A stretch of 64,000 nucleotides of DNA from Marsupella aquatica (taxonomy: Eukaryota; Marchantiophyta), in contig OZ316897.1 in assembly GCA_973895155.1 (NCBI GenBank), positions 2,108,001 through 2,172,000 of the forward strand. The letters run 5' to 3'. Below, piece after piece: positions 45,936 through 57,892 of the stretch (position 1 is its first letter; every line of letters starts with the position of its first letter). A model generated the notes under the pieces. That model had not been told where the DNA came from. It worked only from the letters and a program-made list of their open reading frames with translations, and ran no database searches. The position numbers were made by a program, and so were the translations under genes.

Positions 45936-47339
45936 GTACGGATCATTCTTGTGAGCAGTGTCTTTTGGCCTCCACTGACAAACCATGAATTTGGCTTTGT
46001 GGGACCTCACTCTCCCAACCTTCCTGTACCGAGCGTTTTTTGGGGTGAATTGGGAGTTTTACCAAGTCAACTGGAGTCCCCACCTTGCATTTTCCTTTCA
46101 ATCTCTGGACAATTTCAATCGCTTTGTTGTGCGAGAAAATAGTGAGCACGGAGCTACAATTGTCCCTCGTCGCTGGACGTGGGTTCCTCTGGGCTGGCAG
46201 CGGAAAATCACTGACCCTCACCAAGCTAAAGGCCTACAACCCTGTGAGGAGGGGATTAGGGCACGTTGTCAAAGCTCGTCTCACATGTCATCGACAGGCT
46301 GTGTTGCCTCCGTGCTTTCGGGGCCTTGCTGTTGCAAACCTTAGGAATGCAGATCGACTGCTTGTACAGTACTGCAGTAGGTTCTGGAGATTTTGAAGAA
46401 GGTCAGTCAGAGATGGTGGATCAAAGGTGCCTGACCAGGTCCTCCCCCTTCGCTAGGATCCATCACGAGTCATAGAAATCAAGGAGGTCGAGCGATGAAC
46501 TTTCAATAGTGTTCACTGTTGTGCTAATCGCTTGAAAATCACATCACTCTGTGTTCTGAGCGATGGACTTTCAATAGTGTTCACTGTTGTGGTAATTGCA
46601 AATCTCATCAACCTGTCTACTGATTACTGTACGTTTTTCCCACGTTTTTCGCATCAATTTCGAGGAAAGGAACCCACGTTTGTCACATGGCGCAACAAAA
46701 TCCCGTTGGGTCAGTGTAAAAGATGAGAATACATCGCGAAAGTTACGAAGATATGACTTGCGAGAATCGAGCTAAGAAAGAAAAGAGGATCACAGATCTT
46801 AATTAATGAATGTCGAAGCCTCGAGCAATTACGATCAAACGAATTGGATCCGCACTAATAATAAATCATTCAATCATTCCCTCACCTCCGTATGCAAAAC
46901 TTCGGTCCCTGCTCATGATCTAATCTGCTGATGAGAGGTCAGTTTCTTACATGTCACCTGTTCTTGTTGGCAAATGTTGGGTCTCCAGCCTCCAGGTTTG
47001 TAGTGTCCCGCCAAGCTCAGCTGTTACGGCGAAGTACAGCAGTTTTTCCAATCGTTCATAACGTTTTGGTCCTTTTTGGATGCCAACCTCAGCTGTTATG
47101 GCCAAAGTATAGTAGTAAGTTTTCCAAATCGTTCATAACGTTTCGGCACAAGCTGTCGTTTGGGAAAACACAACTGGCAAATGGATAGACAGCTAATTTT
47201 CTGGGGATTTTTGTACATTGGTACTGAAGCCGTAAGCAGAAGGGATTATGAAGATGGTTGGGGCAGCTGGAGCTATTTGCTTGATAAGACCCCAAAATTT
47301 TAAAGTGTTATTTGATACTACCCCTGTGGGTATGTTGAT
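45936..47339. other. intergenic, no supported gene
   Basis: Frames at 45.9-46.5 kb overlap in all phases and have no domain. Small tandem duplications: about 46495-46600 (GAGCGATG(A/G)ACTTTCAATAG) and about 47020-47150 (TTCCAATCGTTCATAACGTTT). Confidence 0.5.
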
Positions 47340-47475
47340 TTAAAGTCGGATCACTCATGGGTACTACCAAGTAACACATTTCATTTTGGGGTACTATCAA
47401 ACAAATCTTTTCAAAGTCGGATCACTCATGGGTACTACCAAGTAACACAATTCATTTTGGGGTCCTATCAAAGAA
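47340..47475. repeat. tandem duplication (about 67 bp)
   Basis: GTCGGATCACTCATGGGTAC...TTCATTTTGGGGT occurs twice (about 47345 and 47415) with few changes. Confidence 0.85.
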
Positions 47476-47507
47476 ATCCTTTGAGCCAGTTGGCTGATGT
47501 GGAGCAG

Positions 47508-47630
47508 GGTAGGTGCAAAACAATGTTTCCCAGGTCCCAAACACTGACAATAAATAAAATAGGTCCACAGGATTGGTGCAAAACAACGTTTCCCAGGTCC
47601 CAAACGCTAACAATAAATAAAATAGGGAGT
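47508..47630. repeat. tandem duplication (about 61 bp)
   Basis: GGTGCAAAACAAYGTTTCCC...ACAATAAATAAAATAGG occurs twice, the first copy from about 47512 and the second from about 47573. Confidence 0.85.
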
Positions 47631-47682
47631 CTCAAAGTTTGGCAATAGGAGGATATGACTTCCCCAATACTTATGGCAGCTC

Positions 47683-48307
47683 ATTTTATTTTTTTAAGGA
47701 AACCACATGCAAATGTTTACAGAAAGTGCCAAACAGAGTACAAAAGAACAAACAAAAGAGGTCTGTAGCGGACAAAAACCAAACTCAAAACAAGTGAGCC
47801 AAGAAAAGCCCTTAACAACCTAGAAAGAGGAAACAAAGTTAAAAACATAAAAGTTGTAGAGTCAATTTCCCGTTGTTGTAACCAAAACAAGTGGGCAAAA
47901 CACTTAAACCTAATGCCCTTAGTGATTTGTCTCTTTGTATTTGTCAGGGCATTTTGGAGCATAATGGGCTGGTCAAGATTTGGATGGTCTCTTTCAAAAA
48001 GATTATCCTCTACTTTTGCTAGAAGTTGGAAAACAATTGAAAAATCTCCAAGGCCTTCAAGTGTCCTTAAGTCGCCATTTTGGAGCTTTATGGACAATAA
48101 TAGCCCCTCAAAACTCAAGCTGTAGCTCTCATTGGGGCCATTATATCCAATAATGCCCTCCAAACAAGACTTTATTGTATACCAATAACCTTGACAATTT
48201 TCTAGTAATTTTAGGCAAAAATCCAGAAAATCAGAGATCCAGGAAAGTAGGAGGCATGGGGGCTTTGGACCTGACAAGGTGATAGCTGCTGCATTTTGGG
48301 GTGGCAA
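47683..48307 (-). pseudogene. coding remnant of a dispersed retroelement, probably LINE
   Basis: A 196-codon minus frame (47717-48307) with coherent composition (for example VEDNLFERDHPNLDQP and FAHLFWLQQREIDSTTFMFL) ends just before an A-rich tract (CCTTAAAAAAATAAAA on the minus strand, about 47683-47698). The tail and the copies at about 22375-22710 and 49965-50030 suggest a retroposed repeat. I cannot name the domain. Confidence 0.45.
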
Positions 48308-50377
48308 CTGACCAGGGATGAAAGAAAAATAATATATATTATGAGAATGAGGTGATGCCTTATGAGTCTGGTCAATGCTGCATCCCCCCTTTTTTTAATC
48401 CACAATTGGGTCCCATAACCAGACTTAAGGGATGGGCAATAAATCCGCAAATTTCACAGACGGCCCAACTTTGAGATGCCCTAATAATACACAAGTCTTT
48501 TTCCTCTAATGCAAGGGGGCTTTAGAAGGAGGGAGCATTTTCCCAGAGCAAAAATGAGTAGACCATTCTCAGCCTAAAATCTGGCTTCTGGCCTATGACT
48601 CAAGGAGGGAGTCGCAGAGAGGGGAATGCAATTGTCAATGCATTCCAAGAGACCCACTGGATAAAAGCTTAGACCACCTCACCATATAAAGAGTGTACAG
48701 GTCACCCATTCAACCTTTAATCATGGGGACCCACTCATTGCCACGTAGTGCTGAAATGGTCGCCAAAAGTCTTGCCCCTTAAATTATTGGCTGGGATGGC
48801 AAGGAACTCTCATCCATCCGCTCATTCTTGTAAACCCCCTCAGTTTTGGTAATAAATTTGTGAGGTCAGTCAACAAGTAAGGGTAGGGTGAAGTTACAAG
48901 ACATTGGGGCAGTTGTGAGTTTTTTCACCATTGCAAACTTAATTTCAACTTCTTGTTCGAAAGATAAACTCCAGACCTAAAATCTTCTGAAAATGAAATT
49001 CAATAAACTTTTTAACAAAAGAGGCAAAGCTTGGAAATGATTTGACTACCTTTAAAAGGACAAAATAAACATTCCACATCAACATTTTCTTAGGCCCATT
49101 GCTTGCCATGTAACATTGTTAGACACCATACCTGAATGCCCCCACTAGTTCTTGTAAAGTCAATTGCAACCATTTCCACTCATTATATGGTCCACATTCA
49201 ACCTCAAAGGGAATAAAAAGAAACAATGTGCCCTCTGACAGCTTGTCAATTCACCTTTAGTTTCAGTAATGGATTTGTGAGCTGAGTAGACAACTAAGGT
49301 AAATTGACTGAAAGGAAGTGAAGTCAGTTGTGATAAGATCTCAAAATTGAAACTTGTATCCTAGAGTAAGGTCATCCTACTAAATTCTCAAAATTATACA
49401 ACAAAAATCTGGAGGTGAGAGGATACAGTACATCATGAGCATGAAGAGGGTGAAGGAGTAAGTTTGCATTTACTGTAGCTGAGGAGGATGGAGAGAAGAA
49501 GATTTGTTCACGGGCTTGGTTTCTCCATTGAGGACTTAGACTAAGATGCGCACTTTGATTTGTTCCCTAATTGACCATACCACCTTCATAATTATATTCA
49601 CACACCATCCAAAAGTAGATCATGTGTACAGGTATGGCACAGGTACACAACACTACTGTACCAAACTTCGAGAGAGTTCAATAAATTTGCTCTCTAGAAA
49701 GGTTTGGAAGAAAACCAACGGAAACTCTCTCACAAACGGTCTGCTGTAGATTTGCACTGACAATTTATGAACAGAGAAATAACACATGATTAGTGCCGTT
49801 TCTATTTCACTTGGGATTTGAACAAGCTTGAGGATACTTCCGTGCTCTTTCCGTTTGCCCCTTTGCCACCTCTACCCCTCGTTGTGGCAAATGGGGTGAC
49901 ACCAAGAAAGTGGACTGCAGAAATCTACAGACGACAAACAAGTATTTAACATCCTTACTGCTCTTTGCAATTTTTCCCTTGTATTTTTCAGGGTATTGTG
50001 GATTAGAATGCCCTTGTCAAGATATGGATCAATTCCTTTGGATCACTAGCATGCTACCTGCGCTGTTACACTGAACAGGTTATGCCCAAAACCTTACATA
50101 CCCGAAGCCTCTATTTTTACAGGGGCAATCAAGTTTTGAGGGCCTATCATTGCCCATAATGCTCAGGATGCAGGACCTTCATACACTTAAAGGCCTGAGA
50201 TATTTTCAATTTTACTGGTTTCAGTCAAAATAGAAGAGAATCCTTCCCAACAATTCTCCCTTATTTTTAGAGGGGCATAAGTAGGGAAGCATAAGGGTTT
50301 TGGGATGTGAGATTTTTGGGGTATAACCTGCTCATGTAACAGCACAGGTGTGATGCTTGTGTATACAAATTAACAAT
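48308..50377. other. intergenic, no supported gene
   Basis: No gene found on either strand. A fragment near 49965-50030 is related to the dispersed repeat at 47.9 kb. Confidence 0.5.
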
Positions 50378-50818
50378 TGAAACAGATTCTGCAGTTGGGT
50401 GTGGCCACATGTCATAGTAGTTGATTATTGAAGCTTCTGATCTTTTAAAGGCAGCATTAAGTAGATTCCATGTTATACTGGTGAATGTCTTTTGGAATGT
50501 GATTAACTCAATCCTCATAAGAGTCACCTTGACACACCAGAGCTTAGGTCTTTCTCTCGTTCTTTCTCCCTGGAGTCTATGGCTTGTAGGGAAATTAATT
50601 ATCGAAATAGGACTTGTGCAGTTGGGCCTGGGCACATGTCCTATTAGTTAATTATTGAAGCTTCTGATAGTCGAATTAAAATAAGCATTGAGTAGATTCC
50701 ATGTTTTATTGGTGAATGTGCTTTGGGATTTGATTAAGTTAATCCTCATAAGCGTCACCTTGGCACATCAGCGTTAGTTCTGTCTCTCATGCTTTCTCCC
50801 TAGAGGCTATGGCTTGGC
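50378..50818. repeat. 225-bp tandem duplication
   Basis: Two diverged copies (50378 to about 50592 and 50603 to about 50818) share TGCAGTTGGG, GGCACATGTC, TTATTGAAGCTTCTGAT, AGTAGATTCCATGTT, ATCCTCATAA and CTATGGCTTG in order. Confidence 0.8.
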
Positions 50819-52640
50819 CTGCTAATGCCATGTGTGTAGGCATGTGGGACGGTAAGAATGCTTTAGCATAGAAAGACAGAGGAAAAAGGTTCTTGGACCC
50901 AAGACTGATAAAGTGCAACGGAAAATTATAAAGGCTAATCACTAGTGGCGTGACAATATATAGGATTGGACTACTCTAAATCCAATGCAGACAATGTACA
51001 CAAGATGGAACGTGAGCATGCTCAAGACCATGCACATGGGCTGCTGGGATTGTGACTTCGTCCCTGGACAAGAAAAGAAAACGTCCTCCCTTTCTACTCT
51101 TTTCGGGGTTGATATATATATTTACTCTATCTTAAACAGCTAGGCTTGAACCTCGTTTAAACTTCACATGTGCTCATTTGATTTTCAGAATATAGTGCCA
51201 GAAAACTGAAAGGAAGGGTGGAAAGAGAAATGGGAAGTAGATTTTGGTCCTTCTGGACTCAATTCTTTCCTTCTATTTTGCCTCCTTTGGCCCCTTGTTT
51301 AGTGAAGCTATTTGTTTGTGACTCTTGAAAGAAGCTTTACTATAAATGAAACAGCAGCAACGACTACATATCATTATGCTTATTTGAGTTTTTGGGGTTG
51401 ATAAGATTGAGGAAGCTTAGATTGATAAATGCTCAGGAAGGGTTTCCTTGCCCTCATTTGGAAAAAATAAAGATTGAGGAAGCTCAGATATAGACATTCA
51501 TATAATAATCCTACTGTAGGATTCTTATAGAATGGGGTACTTAGGGTGGACAATCTCATAGGCACATGGATCAAGTTCAAAGCTACTGGATGGCTTAGGC
51601 GTGTGCTTTCCAAGACTTGTGGACAATCCCTTGACAACAGGTGGTGTGCGAGCATGATCAAATCAATCAATGTGCTGATGCCCACATCCCAACAAGTATA
51701 TTATTATTAAGAACACAAAATATAGCACCAAAGTCAAACGACCTGGTCTATGCCCCAAGCACAGCGTATGATTAGTGGATGATTCTTGACCTGGCTCGCT
51801 CCTTATTCTCATTAAAATAGCACTAAGAGGACTAGTCTTTGGGTGTCTTTATTGGGGCCCACACAAATCCAGGGTCTTGGTTAGTTGGTTCATTCTCATT
51901 AGAAGAACAATGAAGACCAATAGGGCATGTCAAAGCAGGGGCCTAACTCAATGTAAATGTGCCCCGTAAAGGTCCAATACAAACTAGAGTGGAACTAGAG
52001 TTTTGTCAAGTGCCTCGCAACAAGTGGGCTTGTCACTTACGGATAAAATCATTCTGTTCAGAATGAAACAAAAGCGGGTTTAGGGGTGTCTGAAACTGGA
52101 AAATGGCGTAAGCTGGTTTAATTTTTGCAAGGTATGTTTGTGTTCCAATTTCTTGTCATTTTATTCCTTCTTCTTCTACTTCTTCTTTGCAGCCTTACTG
52201 CTGTTGCTCGAGTTGTGTTTGCTGTTGTTAATGCCACTAGTGCCACTAGTCATGTTACTTGTTTGCTGAAAGGAGGAGGATGAAAGGTGGAGGATCTGGA
52301 CTGACACTAAGGCTTTGTTAAGTGACAGTGCGGGCTTATCACTTGAGGATGAAATAATCCCATTAATTAATTTTATTATAAAAAATGGCTTGCATGCCTG
52401 TCTGAATTGGGTATCGGGGGGTGTGCAAGACGGAGATGCTGAAGATTTATGGTGCTGGCAGATTTGGGTCTTAAGCACTTGGAGTAGAGGGGAGTTGAAG
52501 TCTAATGGGGTTGACAAGGAGGGACTGGATTGGGTACATGCATGTATTTATTCATGACTTGTGTCGCACTCGGAAGTGATTTTGATGCTTTGTTTTTTTA
52601 ATTAAGGATTTACATGGGTTCTGTCGTCAAGGGGACTTGG
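50819..52640. other. intergenic, no supported gene
   Basis: No domain-bearing frame. Segments near 52000-52070 and 52310-52370 resemble each other (TTTGTYAAGTG...GCTTRTCACTT). Confidence 0.45.
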
Positions 52641-53455
52641 AGTCAAATTCGGTTGAGGTCATCTCCACCAGCCCCTTGCCTGTATCACCCCCTGCCCCCC
52701 TCCTCCCCTGCCCCCTACCCCCTACCCCCTACCCTACAATAAATATCGAAGACATACAAATACCCCTTGTAGGAGGGAGAGGAGGGGCAGGATTGGGTAC
52801 ATTTTTGATTTGTTTTGGCTAGCACTGAACGGAGGCGAATTGATGCTTTGTTGTTTTCAAGGATTACTAGTATAGTGGGGGTGTGGCGTCCGTTTCACTC
52901 CTTATTCGCCGGCAGCGTGGGCACATTTTGGGGTTTCATACGCTATATTGGGGCGGAGCTGTGTCACTTCCTTCCCGTTCCTTTTCGTTCGCCTGGAGCT
53001 GAGTTCTGTTGGGAGGTGCTTGGCGGGTAGTTTGGGCCAAGATAGATTTTTGATTGTTGGGTTCCTTCATTCCTTCGTCGGTCTGTGTGTCTGGCTCCGT
53101 GAGCTGCGGTGACGGACTGTTTTGCGTGGAGTGGTTGAGAGATTCTTGAAACATCATGTGTTGGAATGGGAATGGGAATGGGAATTGCGTCTCGACTGAC
53201 TTCTCGTGTGTGTCATCGTCCTGCTGTTTGTTCACCATCATCCGCGTGAATCCTACGAATCCGTCGTTTCCGATTTCGTCTCGGCATTGTTGTGGAGTTT
53301 TCATTTTAGGTCAGGAGAAGAATGACGATGAGCTGACTTGTGTCGTCCGACTTTGAATCGAGGAAGCGAGGAGGAGGAGGAGGAGGAGGAGGAGGAGGGT
53401 TTCGAGTTTTAGGGGATTAGAGGCGGTCGGCTTTGTTAGGAGGATTGGATCGTAG
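52641..53455 (+). promoter_or_regulatory. upstream and leader region of Rab3GAP gene
   Basis: Contains a pyrimidine block near 52680-52735 (repeated CCCCCTACC), a diverged duplication of a GGATTGGGTAC...TTGATGCTTTGTT segment (about 52525-52610 and 52790-52865), and a (GAG)n microsatellite at about 53368-53398 in the presumed 5' leader. No clear TATA box was assigned. Confidence 0.5.
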
Positions 53456-55708
53456 ATGCAACTCATGGGGGGATCTTCCTTGCTTGCCAAAGCGCAAACG
53501 GCCTTGCAAGCTGCAGCTGCCAAAGCAGATCGTGCAATTACGGAGTTTAAGGCCGATCTCAAGGCAGATTTCAAAGGGCCAGATTCATGTAAGGGTACTG
53601 ATGGCAAGCGGGAGCAGCAGCTTCAACAGCAAAGTCCTCCTGCGATTTTCAGAGTCTTTGATGCCGAGAAGATCATTGATGCAGCTCCAGTGGGAAAGGT
53701 CGACAACAATGATTCAAGAAAGGGCACCAATAACAACAACAACGACGACGATGACGCAGGAGGAAAAGTCAGTGATTCGGAAAAGAAGAGCAATGATGGG
53801 GGCTTTCGTCAGCGTATCCTTCCCCGAAAGCCCCCCTCGTCGATTGGTGGAGATTTGGAGATCGAAAAGAGCAACAGCGAAGGAGGTTCCCGGTACCGCA
53901 TTCTTCTTAGAAAGTCGGCGGATAAGGACTTCCAATCAGCAATGTCTGTAATTGAGGGCGACGAGGAATTGAAGGCGCAAGACTTCTGGAAACGTTACTT
54001 CAGTAGCACCCTGAAAAACATTAAGCAAGACTTGCTGGATAGAGACTCGGAAGTGAGGGCGTCAGGCGATTCCGTGGTGAGTAGTGTTGATCTCAGCAGC
54101 AGCTGTGCGGACAGTCCGAAGAAGGATCCCATTGAGGAAGAGGATTACAAGAGAGCTTTCTCTGTTGTCTCCATTCCTCCATCCTCGCTTCTTCGGAGAT
54201 TAGCTGGAGTTGCTGAGAATGGGAAATCCGCCAAGATGCAGAAAAACGCATCGCAGAGGAGATCTCTTGACAAGGAAAGCCCATCAACGAGTGGGGAATG
54301 GACGGGGCTGGTTTCAGGATTGGCGATGGTGCGCAAGCTGTCACAAAAAGACGGGAAATTTAGGAGCACTAACAATAGCAATAGAGGACGGCATCATGCA
54401 TTGATGTGGGCTTTGTTTGAAGTAGATAGCGAATTGAACGTAATGGAGGTGGCAGCAGAGGACTCTTCTGTTTCCCCTCCGAAAAAGATGAGATTGCCAC
54501 AGGAAATTCTCGGTGCTCCACCTGACAGCTTCGTCGCCAAACTCGCCGAACTCATGGGAGGCATGAAATCAGAGCAGAGGATGGCGGAATTCTGGATGGA
54601 AGTGATCTCCGAGTTAAGGCGTCGATGGATTGCCGGTGAGCCGATTCCCAGGATGCCTGTGGATGCGAGCCCAGATCTTCATTATTGCTCGCTTCACCAA
54701 CAACTTCAGCTGATCAACTGCTGTATAGCAAGACGGAAGCGTCGAGCGTCAATTTTGGCTTCTCTACCCGAGGCACAATTAAGAGGGTTCGAACATTTGG
54801 ATGATTCCCAGATGTCGCTGGAGATCAGAGGTTGTCCCCCACAAGCTGGTAACCTTTCCTTCACCCAGTGCCAATCCACTGAATTGTATGCAAAGCTTAA
54901 GGATGGGCGGATGGCTTTGCGGCTTGGTGCTGACCATCCTGCAGATGAATTGAGAATGCTGGAGACGGGGGAGCCAGTTTACTCGCCTTTAACTCAGGAA
55001 TCTCCCCTGTTCACCGAGGACTCCATTCGAGAGGCCGAAGAGCTAGTGCTGAGAACTGGGAGTGTGGGCGCCGGCTGTTCACATCTTCTCTCGGATATGC
55101 AAGCATTCAAAGCTGCCAATCCGGGCTGTATATTGGAGGACTTCGTTCGTTGGTACTCGCCACCTGATTGGAGAGAAGATCCTGACTCCGGCCTCAACCA
55201 AGTGACCATTTCAGAGGATTCTAATGAGGGAACGGGGACGGAAGCAACTGGGACCGAAGCGAGAGGATATCTCAGTGTCAGAATGCAATCCAAGGGTAAT
55301 CTGTGGCAAGAGTTATGGGCATCGGCTCGGCCAATACCTGCAGTCAGGCAGTCCCCTCTTTTTGATGAAGAGCTTGCTGGGGAAAGCACCTTGGACGCAC
55401 TTGAGAACCTACCTCCTTGTGAGCTTTACAAGCAGTTGTTTACGGCAGCATTTAGTGTCGGATATGCCACAGCGGAGGGATCAGAGGCAGCAAAGCAAGA
55501 CCCCTTAATGACATGTCTCAGAGAATTTTCCGACTTCATTACTTATTCTTGTGGCAGGGATATGAATGGGGCGACGCTGGACAGCATGTGTGAAGCATAC
55601 GAGACATTGGAGGCTGCTATACTTGTTCCGCCGGAGGAAGTGCCAGAAACGCAGGGTCGGCAGTGGCTGTCGTCATTGAAGGCTTTCAGAGTCGCAGAGA
55701 AGAACTAG
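53456..55708 (+). CDS. RAB3GAP1: Rab3 GTPase-activating protein catalytic subunit (plant RAB3GAP1-like)
   Basis: A complete 750-residue frame. The C-terminal half matches the Rab3GAP catalytic domain: LRGFEHLDDSQMS (about 442), DMQAFKAANPGCILEDFVRW (about 545-564), YSPPDW, then RMQSKGNLWQELWASARPIP (about 605-630) and RQSPLFDEE. The N-terminal third is polar and low-complexity (Asn/Asp and Gln runs). In animals this subunit pairs with RAB3GAP2 to act on Rab3 and Rab18; in plants the role is inferred by homology. The first ATG is at 53456; Met4 (53465) is a possible alternative. It is uninterrupted, while I expect several introns in flowering-plant homologues, so intron loss or retroposition is possible. 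No poly-A tail or target duplication was seen. Confidence 0.88.
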   Translation: MQLMGGSSLLAKAQTALQAAAAKADRAITEFKADLKADFKGPDSCKGTDGKREQQLQQQSPPAIFRVFDAEKIIDAAPVGKVDNNDSRKGTNNNNNDDDDAGGKVSDSEKKSNDGGFRQRILPRKPPSSIGGDLEIEKSNSEGGSRYRILLRKSADKDFQSAMSVIEGDEELKAQDFWKRYFSSTLKNIKQDLLDRDSEVRASGDSVVSSVDLSSSCADSPKKDPIEEEDYKRAFSVVSIPPSSLLRRLAGVAENGKSAKMQKNASQRRSLDKESPSTSGEWTGLVSGLAMVRKLSQKDGKFRSTNNSNRGRHHALMWALFEVDSELNVMEVAAEDSSVSPPKKMRLPQEILGAPPDSFVAKLAELMGGMKSEQRMAEFWMEVISELRRRWIAGEPIPRMPVDASPDLHYCSLHQQLQLINCCIARRKRRASILASLPEAQLRGFEHLDDSQMSLEIRGCPPQAGNLSFTQCQSTELYAKLKDGRMALRLGADHPADELRMLETGEPVYSPLTQESPLFTEDSIREAEELVLRTGSVGAGCSHLLSDMQAFKAANPGCILEDFVRWYSPPDWREDPDSGLNQVTISEDSNEGTGTEATGTEARGYLSVRMQSKGNLWQELWASARPIPAVRQSPLFDEELAGESTLDALENLPPCELYKQLFTAAFSVGYATAEGSEAAKQDPLMTCLREFSDFITYSCGRDMNGATLDSMCEAYETLEAAILVPPEEVPETQGRQWLSSLKAFRVAEKN

Positions 55709-56152
55709 TTCATACAATTGATACGTCCGGGCTTCACAGACCTTCATGAAAAGTAAAAAGAAAAAAGGTTTTCTGAAAGCCTGCTCCGGAGGAGCCTTTG
55801 GGAAATTATAGTAGCATATATGTGCTACCAATCTAATTGTACAGATTCAATTTTCAGTTGATTTGGACAGTCCAGATTGCCTTAGTTGGTAAGACATATC
55901 TACTACTATTATTTTCCTCACAAATCTGTGCTTCCAGCGGTACGGTATCCTCTCCCGTGTCTGGGGTTGCGCTATGCGACGAAGATAATGTGTACTGTGA
56001 ACATCTTAAAGCTGCCACACCAGTCCACAATGCTCGGAGGAGACATCACCATGGACCTACTTGTTTATATTCAAAAGGTGGAGCCAAAGTTCCCCATCTT
56101 TGACATAGTAAATTTTCTCTTCTCTGAGAATGAATTGGCCAACATCTGTGCA
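55709..56152. other. 3' flank of Rab3GAP gene
   Basis: Probably 3' UTR and intergenic. Frames around 55837-56227 have no recognisable domain. Confidence 0.4.
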
Positions 56153-56330
56153 GAAGACACGGCCGGAGTCCATCTAGCTGGGTGGATGGTAATACAAAAG
56201 AAGACAATTTTCATTCATTGTATATGAAGGATAGCGTGGGCGAAGACACGGCCGGAGTCCATCTAGCTGGGTGGATGGTAATACAAAAGAAGACAATTTT
56301 CATTCATTGTATATGAAGGATAGCGTGGGC
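56153..56330. repeat. perfect 89-bp tandem duplication
   Basis: The unit GAAGACACGGCCGGAGTCCA...AGCGTGGGC occurs at 56153-56241 and 56242-56330 with no difference seen, so it is very recent. Confidence 0.93.
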
Positions 56331-57410
56331 GTTTTCTCTGTGCTTTAGGAGAAATCTTACAATAGCATGGTTCGATCTGTAGAGATGGAGCTGGGTTGAC
56401 AATTATGAGAATTTAGTTGCAGAGGTCTCTTGCTAGACTATGTTCCGTGCTCTGCTCCCTTGTTTGGTGATGGTGAGATGATTCGAAAAAATCATCCAGT
56501 CAACATTCGAGACTCTCTTCTTAGAGGGCTAGATTGGGTTCAATGTTCTGTCCCCTGTTATGCAATAAGACCATACTTCTAACAATGCCTTTTACGCATT
56601 ATCATAAATTGGCTCGCTGGGGAAGCATAAATGACCAATGGGGATTCCTTTATCTGACCCGTAGTGACCGGTTTTTAATGGCGAGATTTTAAATCTTTTC
56701 ATGCCTTGAAGGGTTGTTGACAGAAGGGATGGAAGCTTCTGTATACATATTTGGTTGTGGAACATAAGTGAAGGGTGTATCTGTCTCATAATGTTTGGGG
56801 CCTTCTAATTGTGGTTGGTTACAGAAGTTACTCCCCGTCGACATAGCTGCATTATATCATCTGGTCTGTTGTGAAGGTTTGGCTCTATCAGTCAATCCGT
56901 TGACATTGAGGTTTGTAATATTATTTTCTGGGTGTCTTTCTGCATGAGTAAAATAGATCAAAAGTTGCTAAGTGTGAGTTATCTGTCTACGCATCTACAG
57001 TAGTAGGCCTGATTTGTTTTTACAAGATAGTGTAGGTTTTTGCTTCCCTCGGTTGTGAACGCCTTTATACAAATTGAAAGCTTGCTAAAAAAGTTGATTG
57101 TCATCTTATGGGAACCTTGAAGCGAGCCGACTCTGGTCCAAGATGATCCTCCGGACAGGATGTCGACGAGTTCAGTTTTGAATTCTTATCTGATTCAACG
57201 GACAGGAAGAACTCCAGCACTGGGGATCTCTGTTTATATAAGGATGTCTGTGGCCTGAAAGATGTTGGATGGTTCACCACGTGAATTGGTAACAGCACTT
57301 CCTGTTGTCATGTATTTGTTACTTTACGTGATAGTCGATCTGTCCTTGTGTCATATGTTGTTGTTACTTCACGTGCTAGTCAATCTGTCCATATTTCTCC
57401 AACGACTCAT
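56331..57410. other. intergenic, no supported gene
   Basis: No recognisable features on either strand. Confidence 0.45.
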
Positions 57411-57640
57411 GGAGACTTTTTCTTTTGCCCGGAAAGGCAAACACTTTGCATTGAAAAACCGAAGAATTCAACATATGCATAGAGTACACCGAGCAGAAAC
57501 AGAGCCACCAACGCCACAAGACACCAAGCCAACCGAGAGCCAGTTGGGAGATCGAACTACTGGGAGGAGGCCAAAAACCAACTGATCAGAAACTGCTGGA
57601 CATTTCCAACGCAGGGCAGGAGCGGGCAGCCAGGAACTAC
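57411..57640 (-). mobile_element. possible LINE 3' end fragment
   Basis: On the minus strand the segment ends with GCAAAGTGTTTGCC, TTTCCGGGCAAAAGAAAAAG, a layout common at the 3' ends of plant LINEs. No RT domain is present. Confidence 0.3.
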
Positions 57641-57769
57641 TTTCTCCTATTTGAGAGCTCGTTAGCAAAGGGCAATGCTGGCTCTAGAATACGAAGGTCC
57701 CATGATGGGCCAATTGGCTGAGAGCCCCATCTGACACTTGATTGTATTACTCATGGAGTCCTTGAGAAT

Positions 57770-57892
57770 CGCCTACTCTCTTTTGATTTTGTGACCCATG
57801 GAGTCTTAAGAAACTACACTTGTTTTTTGAATTCCTTGATGTTGTGACCCATGGAGTCTTGAGAAACTATACTTGTTTTTTGAATTCCCTGC
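57770..57892. repeat. tandem duplication (about 63 bp)
   Basis: TGTGACCCATGGAGTCTT(A/G)AGAAACTA(C/T)ACTTGTTTTTTGAATTCC occurs at about 57790 and 57844. A weaker partial copy (TCATGGAGTCCTTGAGAA) precedes them. Confidence 0.85.

Noticed and set aside
45985-46396. Frames with a GSGKS-like string suggesting a P-loop protein
   Set aside because: The spacing does not fit GxxxxGK[ST], overlapping frames in all phases are equally long, and no supporting domain follows.
53433-53951. 172-codon plus frame overlapping the Rab3GAP start
   Set aside because: It is a shadow of the 750-codon frame, with Thr/Met runs from ACAACA repeats.
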